DNA from: Chloroflexota bacterium
GTDB lineage: Bacteria; Chloroflexota; Anaerolineae; Aggregatilineales; Phototrophicaceae
Assembly: GCA_023430545.1 (NCBI GenBank)
Contig: JAEZAF010000158.1
Coordinates: 1 to 44,951 of the forward strand
Reading direction: 5' to 3'
Length of the DNA: 44,951 nucleotides
Within the stretch, counting starts at the first letter, position 1. Each line of letters starts with the position of its first letter. A model generated the notes under the pieces. That model searched no databases. It worked only from the letters and a program-made list of their open reading frames with translations, and was not told where the DNA came from. This document shows, piece by piece, positions 34,493-41,068 of the stretch. Position numbers and translations under genes: made by a program.

Positions 34493-36171
34493 GCAATCGG
34501 ATAAGAACCTCGAATTGCACCCTGCAACTCAAGCCGCTTCTCTGGCACATTTAATATCACTTTATCGACCACCAGTTTAATAATCTGCTGCTTGACTTCG
34601 AACGGTGGGTCGATTGGGATATTCTGCGCTTGCATCTGCTGAGACATAGCAAGCACGGCATTTTTACGCTCCTCTAGCTGCTCCGGTGTCAGTACCTCTT
34701 CACGCAGGCGAATAAGCTCATCATTCATACGTACGACTTCATCCTTCAGGATTTTACGCTGGGCAGCATATTCGTGTTCGTCAAATGCCCCTGCCATATA
34801 AGCTCGGAGTAGCTTTTCATCATCATCGGATCTACTGGAGACTTCACGCTCAAGATATGCGATCTGTTCCTCGAGCTGTCGATTTCGTTCACTAGTGGCG
34901 TCCGCATCCAGAGCATCGAGCAGTAAATCGGGTGTAAGAAGCGCCTGACATACAATATTCCAGACAGCCTTATCCAGTACATCACAGCCGATCTGACTGT
35001 TTTTGCACACGTCAGAATTAGAGAGATATTTTGGACGGATATTAAACTGTGGACATCTGTAAACCCGATAAGGGGTTTTCAGCTTTTTACCTTTACGCTT
35101 GCGCTGGGTTGATCCAGTGAATGTCCATCCGCAATGAGCACACTGGACAAGTCCAGTCAACAGATAAGGAACTTTCGCATTGCGTCGTGCAGTCTGACGG
35201 TTCTTCTCAAGCATCCGATTAGCTGCTTCCCATTCCTCAGGAGTAACAATAGCTGGAACAGGCACATGAATCCATTCTTCACGTGGGCGCTCGATCTTGC
35301 ACTTTACAGCACGCATTGAAAAGCCATCTTTTGATGGTTTCTGTACGGTCTTATGCTCCCACCGATGCGCATAGAAATCACCTTTATAAATTTCGTTTCG
35401 AATGAAAAGCCGGACTTGAGTCGCTTCCCAATGCTTGTACTGCTTAGGTGGCTTGATACCTGCCATTTCGAGTTCGAGGGCAATACGGCGCATTGGCACT
35501 CCCTCTAGAACACGATCATAAATCAGGCGGATAATTACGGCTTCATCATCACGCAAGGCATAATAACTGTCTTTCTTCGAAGCTGCGCTCTCTTTACCAT
35601 TGGCATCGACCAGCTTGTAACCATAAGCAGCAACACGAGCGGTCACACGACCACTACGTGCTTTATACAGATTACCCTCCATCATGCGTTGCTTTGCCTG
35701 CTCCATACCGTCCTGCGCAATCGCACCCATAACGGCACGTTCAATACGGCTGGAAAATTCTTTCCAGAAAATCGGCTTAACACCAGAAGAACGCATCTCA
35801 TCAAGTAAAAATCCCTGATGCCAATCCGCATTACGAGACAGGCGATCAAGATGTTCCATGATCACGGCGTTTGCATGACGGGAAGCAGAGCGCAGCTCTT
35901 TGCGAAGTTTTGAAAGACCGGATCGTCCCTCGAACTCAAACCCGGTGTGGTCATCTGCATAGACCATATCCCATGCAATACGATAGCCGTGATTACAAGC
36001 GGCTTCGTGAATATGAGCGATCTGTCGCGGAAGCCCAGAGCGACCATCATCTGCCTGATCATCACCGGAAACCCTGATATAGGCATAGGCAGGTTGCCCC
36101 GAGGGGTCTCCGATAAAACCGTTTATACTGAGAGCATCAAAATCGTTCTTGAAAAACAGTCGGTTCGCCAT
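34450..36171 (-). CDS. Large serine recombinase (integrase)
   Basis: A 573-aa site-specific recombinase. The N-terminal resolvase domain has AYIRVSGDDQ with catalytic Ser35 and MEHLDRLSRN. Next come the recombinase domain, the zinc ribbon (CAHCGWTFTG ... YRCPQF ... VCKNS) and a coiled coil (about 430-500) of the type that controls synapsis. It reads towards the attachment site, so its last dozen or so codons appear to be made of comM DNA. It follows the excisionase-like gene by 72 bp. Large serine recombinases normally need a directionality factor for excision; the small HTH protein is a candidate partner. Confidence 0.95.
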   Translation of the reverse strand: MANRLFFKNDFDALSINGFIGDPSGQPAYAYIRVSGDDQADDGRSGLPRQIAHIHEAACNHGYRIAWDMVYADDHTGFEFEGRSGLSKLRKELRSASRHANAVIMEHLDRLSRNADWHQGFLLDEMRSSGVKPIFWKEFSSRIERAVMGAIAQDGMEQAKQRMMEGNLYKARSGRVTARVAAYGYKLVDANGKESAASKKDSYYALRDDEAVIIRLIYDRVLEGVPMRRIALELEMAGIKPPKQYKHWEATQVRLFIRNEIYKGDFYAHRWEHKTVQKPSKDGFSMRAVKCKIERPREEWIHVPVPAIVTPEEWEAANRMLEKNRQTARRNAKVPYLLTGLVQCAHCGWTFTGSTQRKRKGKKLKTPYRVYRCPQFNIRPKYLSNSDVCKNSQIGCDVLDKAVWNIVCQALLTPDLLLDALDADATSERNRQLEEQIAYLEREVSSRSDDDEKLLRAYMAGAFDEHEYAAQRKILKDEVVRMNDELIRLREEVLTPEQLEERKNAVLAMSQQMQAQNIPIDPPFEVKQQIIKLVVDKVILNVPEKRLELQGAIRGSYPIAVTRKDMDSLPLSA

Positions 36172-36243
36172 GTGTGCTGCTTTCCTCTGGTGATTAGCGA
36201 AATTTTGGAGGGAACACAGCGCAGAAAATACTTACGCTGCCCG

Positions 36244-36477
36244 TCATGTAGAGGTATTGTCGTCATCCTGTTTTTTTATCGGATAACGAGCCGCCATTTG
36301 AGGACGGTATTCCTCTTGTTTCCAACGCTCCAGGTCACTGGCATAGATATACCAATACCGACCAATCCGCGTTGATCTCACTTTGTTGTTTTTCGCCGCA
36401 AGCAACATCGTGTTGCGGCTGACACCCGTCCGCTTTGCTGCATCTGCAATGGAAAGCAGATCTTCTGTATTGGCCAT
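36244..36477 (-). CDS. Excisionase/MerR-like helix-turn-helix protein
   Basis: A 77-aa protein starting MANTEDLLSIADAAKRTGVS, with the HTH continuing as RNTMLLAAKNNKVRSTRIGR and YWYIYASDLERW. This is the HTH_17/excisionase-family pattern. The ATG at 36477 follows GAGGG by 4 nt; a longer reading begins at a TTG that is actually the -35 box. The tail is polar and ends DDDNTST. It likely acts as a directionality factor or repressor for the recombinase, with an operator in its own promoter (inference). Confidence 0.85.
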   Translation of the reverse strand: MANTEDLLSIADAAKRTGVSRNTMLLAAKNNKVRSTRIGRYWYIYASDLERWKQEEYRPQMAARYPIKKQDDDNTST

Positions 36478-36492
36478 ATAGCCCTCTAAAAT

Positions 36493-36519
36493 GTAGTTCA
36501 AATGAACTACTTTTGTCAA
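36493..36519 (-). promoter_or_regulatory. Promoter of the HTH-recombinase unit with palindromic operator
   Basis: Minus strand TTGACA (36519-36514) and TACATT (36495-36490) with 18-bp spacing. An 18-bp palindrome, GTAGTTCA-TT-TGAACTAC (36493-36510), fills the spacer. Binding there would block RNA polymerase, so autoregulation by the HTH protein is plausible. Confidence 0.75.
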
Positions 36520-36568
36520 TAAGGTGAGGGTTATTCTAACCTTACCGGAGGCTCTTGCATAAAGGGCA

Positions 36569-36733
36569 TCATTTTTCGGACTGGCAATCAGTCTCCGTGT
36601 CGGAGATGCCTTCGTGTGGAGAGGTAGGGATATCCTGTTCCAGCCAACTGATCAGGATTTGCACCGCTCTCCTGAGGCTGACCGGCGTGGGTAGTGCTTC
36701 TATCTGGGGAATGGAGTCATTGCCTTCTGTCAT
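36569..36733 (-). CDS. Possible small protein, unknown
   Basis: A 54-codon frame: MTEGNDSIPQIEALPTPVSL, then a helical stretch RRAVQILISWLEQDI and an acidic tail ending TDCQSEK. It is acidic and soluble, with no recognised domain. No strong Shine-Dalgarno is seen. It lies between the DUF499 terminator and the HTH promoter, so it would need its own promoter. Composition is protein-like but evidence is thin. Confidence 0.35.
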   Translation of the reverse strand: MTEGNDSIPQIEALPTPVSLRRAVQILISWLEQDIPTSPHEGISDTETDCQSEK

Positions 36734-36836
36734 GCGGTTCTATTCCGAGTTCACCCTGTACGTGATGTAAGTAGGTTCATCCCGCGCATGAAGTAACGCC
36801 GGACTGAACCTTCACATCCACAACATAACAGCCTCG

Positions 36837-36887
36837 GAAAATCAAACCTGCAAATTTTACCCAGTTTAGTGGTCAAAATTTGCAGGT
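36837..36887 (-). terminator. Terminator of the defence-like operon
   Basis: A perfect 13-bp inverted repeat, ACCTGCAAATTTT/AAAATTTGCAGGT (36846-36858 with 36875-36887, 16-nt loop), 49 bp after the DUF499 stop. On the minus strand it continues TTGATTTTCC. The stem is AT-rich, so efficiency is uncertain. Confidence 0.6.
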
Positions 36888-36936
36888 ATCAAAATCAACT
36901 GGTATCGCAGACAACTACCCTCAGCTGGATACCCTG

Positions 36937-39900
36937 TTATTCCCCTTCAAAGCCGTGACTCCTGAACTTCAGCGTGCGGCTGTTCTCGTTAATGGTGCGG
37001 ACTGTCGCATCATCGAAGCCGGATGAGCGTTCGGCGCTAATTTCGACGGTGATTTCAACATCCGTACCCGTCAAGCTGGTGAGGCGCTGGATGATCTCTT
37101 CCACAATCGTCGCCATTTCCCGGTTCACACGCTGCGGATCGAGTGAAACCGTGCCGTGATAACGAGAGGTAAGTTTCGGTCTGGGCGGCGTGGATGTTGT
37201 GACACCTGTCGTGACACCCGGCGTGCCAGAGCGTTCAGCAGAAGGAACCGCTGACGGCTGTACGGTTTGCTGCTTCTGTCGGTCAAGCTGTTCCTGAGCG
37301 ATTTCAGGTTGGACAATCACCGCGTTATCATCGAAGTAGAGGGAGGTGCTGTGCCCAAGCGTCAATCCTTTGTAGGTGCCATCCAGCCCGACCATGGTTG
37401 CATAACCGAAGGGTGCGTCGGCACGGGTGACGCCATCTTGTATCGCTTCGAAGAGCACTTCCTCATTATAAAGACGGGGCAGATAGCAGTACCGGGCGAG
37501 ATATTCCCAAAGCTGCTTGATACCCAGATGCGGCTGATCACGCCAGAGATATTTGTCGAGTTCCATACGCAAATTGTCTGGTGACCAGCGCTGGATGAGG
37601 AACTCACTCTGGCGGAGTTTACGGGCGGCCCGATCATAGAAGCTGTCCTGTCCCGCGATACGATGGGCCTGATAATCAATCGGTCCCGTAGCCTCGGACT
37701 GAGTGGGGACAATCAGCCAGGAATAGGTCTCCTGCAGACGTGCCAGCAGGGTTTCCTCAGTCCGCCTGAGAGCAGTTGCAACCTGTTTGCGCTGCTGGGC
37801 ATCCAGGTTGAGCGGCTCGGCTTCATCGTCAATCGACTTCCATGCCAGATACTCCCGCAGGGATTGCTCCCACGCCTCGGCATTGGTGACATCCGGCGCG
37901 ATGAACACCAGCATATTGCGATAGAGGCGCGGTGAGTTTCCACGACTTTCAAGGATCTCTTTCGCGACCCGTTGCGCCTCTGACTGGCTTCCACCGTTTT
38001 TCTTGTGCCCATAATCTGGTGCAAGGACAACTACACGTGTACGCCACTCGTCAGCGACATCACCGGAACTCTGTGGCGCGATGTGTGCCGCTGCGAAGTC
38101 CTCTCGACGGAATTTCACGGCACGCAGACGGTCGATGGCTTCCTGATAGATCAGGTCGGGATGGATATTCTGAGCACGATCCTGTGCCATGCGGTTGACC
38201 GTGGGGCGGGTATCATACCAGTAACGGCTGCCATCCGTGTACAGATAGGTCAGCTGATTGCTCATGCGGCGGAGGGCATCGTTAAACGCTGCTAACTGCT
38301 CTCCGGGCTGCACCGTCGCCAGCCGGATGCGGACTTCTTCGACACCGCGTACACTCTGACCGGCAACCGAGGGCGCACTGCCGACGAAAATCGCACGGGC
38401 GACACGGCGGCTGGCGGTGTACTGCCCCAGTGTGGGGATGCTCTTGTCGATCTGATACGGTTTGGAGTCTTCGCCGTCGATGTCGGCATCAACGATGGCC
38501 GGCCAGTTCTCCGGCAGATAGCGCAGCATTTCGTTGCGGACCGTCGCTGCAAACAGCGGAATCGACGCGGGCATAATCATCAATGACTGGTCGTTGTCTG
38601 TCCACAGACGATGAATCACCGTTGCCATCAACCGCAGGACGCCGCGTGTGCGCTGGAAGCGGTCCAGCGTTGACCAGTCTTCGTACAGCCGCGCGAACAA
38701 TTCCGGGTGAATCGGATAGGCTTCCTTCATGCGGCGCAGGTATTCACCTTCACCCGCACCCGACGGAAACTCACCGCTGTTAGACGCATACATCTCGCGG
38801 AAGGCGGACAGCACGGCATCACGCGCAGCGTAGTCCATTTCCGAAGAGAACAGGCGGCGGCGCACGATCTCGAAACTCTCCGTTGCTGTGACCGGTTTCC
38901 AGACCGCTTCAAGGCGTCCGATGGTCTTGGCAAGGATTTCAACCGCGACCTTCCCCCCTTCACCGCCGATTTCAATGTCGCTTTCCGGGATCGAGACCAG
39001 CAGCATGGAGTCGTCAGAGCGTTTGACGGCTTCGGTCAGCGCCTGCATAAAGGTCATGACCGACTCAAACGTACCAGCGGGCAGCCGTTCCGGTGCGTTA
39101 TAGAGATTACGAGCAAACGCCACCAGCTCGTCAATGATGATCAGCGCTGGACCGAACCTGTTCAGCATTTCAACCAGCGTGTCGGAACCCGGGCTGACCC
39201 CTGCCAGATCGTCTTTTTCGACCATGCGATAGGCTTCAACACCGCCAATCTGATAGGCAATGTCGCCCCAGAGCGTGTGCGTTGTCGCATCCTTGTAGAT
39301 GCGTGGTGAAGTGGCGCTGAAAGCGATCCCCACGACCACCGCCCGGTTCGCCTCGATCCGGTCATCGATATTACCGACCTGTTTGACGATATTCTCGCCA
39401 CCCGGAATCTGACTGAAGCCGATCGCTCCACTGAACAAATGGTACAGCGCCAGCATACTGTGCGTCTTCCCGCCGCCGAAGCTGGTCTGAAGCTGGACGA
39501 CTGGATCCCCGCCCTGACCGGTCAGGCGCTTGACACCCGTCACCAGCAGATCGAGCAGACCTTCGGTGAGATACGTGCGGCGGAAAAACTCCTGCGGATC
39601 GCCGTATTCAGGGTCTGCATTTCCCTGCACCACCTGGGCAAGATCAGCGGCGAACTCCGCCTGAATGTAACGCCCGCTGGCAACATCTGGGTGTGGTTTG
39701 ACGACCATTCGCCACGGACGCAGGCCAGGAGTGGTGGTCGTTGGTGCTGCTTCCAGAGAACCCGTTTTTTTCGTCGTCTGCTTCTGTTCCGCCTCAAACC
39801 GCAGACGCAGCAGTTCCTGTGCAATCCCGCTGCAAACCGCCGCCTGTTCCGGTGCGCCTATTGCTTCGAGCAAACGACGTGCAATATCAGCGGCTTCGTA

Positions 39901-40242
39901 GGCCTGATCATTTGTAAACGGATTCTGGTGTGCCCACTCATTGCGAATATCGGTCAGGATATTGACGTAACCCCGCTCGGATTTACCCAGCGTCGTTCTG
40001 AAAACCTGCTCCCACCGCCGCTGCATGGCATTCAGACAGCCTTGTGTATCAATCTCGCGTGCAACCGCTTCCGCAGTTCGGCTGACAAGACCACCATAGG
40101 CACCGCTGCTCAGCGCATTATTGAGTTCGTCAATCACGCGATTGCCATAGACACGTGCATACTCGCGCACGACAAACGGACCCACCCCTTCTTTCAGTGC
40201 GTCCATTACATCGCTGACACGATCACGATTACTTTTTGCCAT
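36937..40242 (-). CDS. DUF499-type AAA ATPase with N-terminal HEPN domain
   Basis: 1101 aa from the ATG at 40242 (AAGGA 6 nt upstream); a longer reading adds 23 residues overlapping the upstream gene. Residues 1 to about 130 resemble a Swt1-type HEPN domain, with the Rx4H motif at R100-H105 (DIRNEWAHQNPF), the signature of many HEPN ribonucleases. The ATPase domain has Walker A SFGGGKTH (254-261) and Walker B LIIIDELV (D371/E372). The C-terminus (GTVSLDPQRVNREMATIVEE) fits COG1483/DUF499. This family occurs next to DUF1156 methyltransferases in defence islands. I infer an ATP-driven effector or remodeller, possibly with RNase activity. Confidence 0.85.
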   Translation of the reverse strand: MAKSNRDRVSDVMDALKEGVGPFVVREYARVYGNRVIDELNNALSSGAYGGLVSRTAEAVAREIDTQGCLNAMQRRWEQVFRTTLGKSERGYVNILTDIRNEWAHQNPFTNDQAYEAADIARRLLEAIGAPEQAAVCSGIAQELLRLRFEAEQKQTTKKTGSLEAAPTTTTPGLRPWRMVVKPHPDVASGRYIQAEFAADLAQVVQGNADPEYGDPQEFFRRTYLTEGLLDLLVTGVKRLTGQGGDPVVQLQTSFGGGKTHSMLALYHLFSGAIGFSQIPGGENIVKQVGNIDDRIEANRAVVVGIAFSATSPRIYKDATTHTLWGDIAYQIGGVEAYRMVEKDDLAGVSPGSDTLVEMLNRFGPALIIIDELVAFARNLYNAPERLPAGTFESVMTFMQALTEAVKRSDDSMLLVSIPESDIEIGGEGGKVAVEILAKTIGRLEAVWKPVTATESFEIVRRRLFSSEMDYAARDAVLSAFREMYASNSGEFPSGAGEGEYLRRMKEAYPIHPELFARLYEDWSTLDRFQRTRGVLRLMATVIHRLWTDNDQSLMIMPASIPLFAATVRNEMLRYLPENWPAIVDADIDGEDSKPYQIDKSIPTLGQYTASRRVARAIFVGSAPSVAGQSVRGVEEVRIRLATVQPGEQLAAFNDALRRMSNQLTYLYTDGSRYWYDTRPTVNRMAQDRAQNIHPDLIYQEAIDRLRAVKFRREDFAAAHIAPQSSGDVADEWRTRVVVLAPDYGHKKNGGSQSEAQRVAKEILESRGNSPRLYRNMLVFIAPDVTNAEAWEQSLREYLAWKSIDDEAEPLNLDAQQRKQVATALRRTEETLLARLQETYSWLIVPTQSEATGPIDYQAHRIAGQDSFYDRAARKLRQSEFLIQRWSPDNLRMELDKYLWRDQPHLGIKQLWEYLARYCYLPRLYNEEVLFEAIQDGVTRADAPFGYATMVGLDGTYKGLTLGHSTSLYFDDNAVIVQPEIAQEQLDRQKQQTVQPSAVPSAERSGTPGVTTGVTTSTPPRPKLTSRYHGTVSLDPQRVNREMATIVEEIIQRLTSLTGTDVEITVEISAERSSGFDDATVRTINENSRTLKFRSHGFEGE

Positions 40243-40252
40243 GAGAGATCCT

Positions 40253-41050
40253 TTATTCTGTGTACAATGCATCTTCTGCCCATTTCGCCGGATTGCTGAC
40301 GATATAGGCATGGATATGATTTAACGCTGCTTCGTTGCGAATGATGTGTTCGTAATAATTACGCTGCCAGAGGGGATGATCCGGTGCATCTGGCAGACGG
40401 TTGATCTGGCGTGTGACCGCTGCCTTGAACGTGCGGACGATCGATCCTAATGAATTTGGCGTGACGTTGTTGGGGGTCGCGCCACGTTTCGGTGGTTGTT
40501 GGGGTGTGGTGGATTGTTGGATCGGTGGTTGTAGGGGCGCAATATATTGCGCCCGTACGTCGTTTCCCCCCGATTGCGCCCGGACACCGTCATCACCCAA
40601 TTGCACCCGGACACCGTCATCACCCGATTGCGCTTGGACCTGTTGCCCATTGGCGGATTGCATCGGTATGGATTTTTCATTGGCCGATTCCATCCTGGTG
40701 GACGATTGGGATTGTTGGGACGCGGCGGATCGTAGGGGTGCAATATATTGCGCCCCTACAGAATGTGTCACCACAGAATCACCGCCCGTAATCACGATGA
40801 TGCCGTGCATATGATTCGGCATGACGACAAACGCGTCCAATTCCACCATCGGATAATGCGCCGGGATTTCGTCCCAGCACGCCTGCACGATTTGTCCCCA
40901 TACATTACACACCATCTCACCGCTGACAACCGCGCCGAACAGCGGCAGACGCTCGTGCGTGCAGAGCGTGACGAAATACGCGCCAGACTGCGTGTAATCG
41001 TAATCCCGCAGGCGGATCGACCGGCGGTGATAGATAGGATCAGAAGGCAT
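40253..41050 (-). CDS. REP-associated tyrosine transposase (RAYT, Y1 family)
   Basis: A 265-aa HUH-type single-strand nuclease/transferase related to IS200/IS605 TnpA, associated with mobilising REP palindromes. It has YDYTQSGAYFVTLCTHERLP, the HUH motif His80-Met-His82 (VVMPNHMHGIIVI) and the catalytic Tyr region NYYEHIIRNE (Tyr232/233). Residues about 89-200 are a low-complexity insertion made largely of translated REP-like palindromes and 9-residue repeats. It sits between the methyltransferase (14-bp gap) and the ATPase (10-bp gap), in the same direction. Its start codon lies in a REP-like palindrome. It is probably an insertion into the defence operon. Confidence 0.9.
   Translation of the reverse strand: MPSDPIYHRRSIRLRDYDYTQSGAYFVTLCTHERLPLFGAVVSGEMVCNVWGQIVQACWDEIPAHYPMVELDAFVVMPNHMHGIIVITGGDSVVTHSVGAQYIAPLRSAASQQSQSSTRMESANEKSIPMQSANGQQVQAQSGDDGVRVQLGDDGVRAQSGGNDVRAQYIAPLQPPIQQSTTPQQPPKRGATPNNVTPNSLGSIVRTFKAAVTRQINRLPDAPDHPLWQRNYYEHIIRNEAALNHIHAYIVSNPAKWAEDALYTE
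40531..40558. repeat. REP-like palindrome copy 1 (inside RAYT)
   Basis: The 20-bp perfect palindrome GGGCGCAATATATTGCGCCC (40535-40554) with GTA/TAC outer pairs. Read on the minus strand in the gene frame it encodes VRAQYIAP (residues about 165-172 of the RAYT). The right side continues into 27-bp tandem units. Confidence 0.9.
40546..40653. repeat. 27-bp tandem repeat attached to REP-like palindrome
   Basis: ATTGCRCCC-type units start at 40546, 40573, 40600 and 40627, exactly 27 bp apart. Each has a 13-bp palindrome half followed by a 14-bp spacer such as ACCGTCATCACCCG. At nine codons per unit, copy-number changes keep the frame. The minus-strand translation is a run of DDGVRAQSG-like repeats. 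Sequence beyond 40654 looks like decayed copies. Confidence 0.85.
40732..40759. repeat. REP-like palindrome copy 2 (inside RAYT)
   Basis: A 28-bp near-perfect palindrome beginning GTAGGGGTGCAATATATTGC and ending GCCCCTAC, with one mismatch pair. The GTAG foot is the tetranucleotide recognised by RAYTs in enterobacterial REP systems. In frame it gives VGAQYIAPL at RAYT residues 98-106. Confidence 0.9.
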
Positions 41051-41068
41051 GATCTATCATGCCCCTAC
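41046..41068. repeat. REP-like palindrome variant at the methyltransferase/RAYT junction
   Basis: GGCATGAT-CT-ATCATGCC (41046-41063) followed by CCTAC. On the minus strand it reads GTAGGGGCATGATAGATCAT then GCC. The core differs from the other copies (GCATGAT instead of GCGCAAT) but the GTAGGGG foot is the same. The TAG of GTAG is the methyltransferase stop codon and the last ATG of the palindrome is the RAYT start codon. Confidence 0.85.

Larger units (their letters stand above)
36520..36936. other. Region between DUF499 gene and HTH gene
   Basis: 417 bp separating two minus-strand genes. It holds the terminator of the DUF499 operon (36837-36887), a possible 54-codon gene (36569-36733) and a GGTTATT/CTAACC-type partial symmetry near 36530. 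Nothing else stands out. Confidence 0.6.

Noticed and set aside
36478..36519. N-terminal extension of the HTH protein from a TTG at 36519
   Set aside because: That TTG is the first part of the TTGACA promoter box; the ATG at 36477 has GAGGG immediately upstream.
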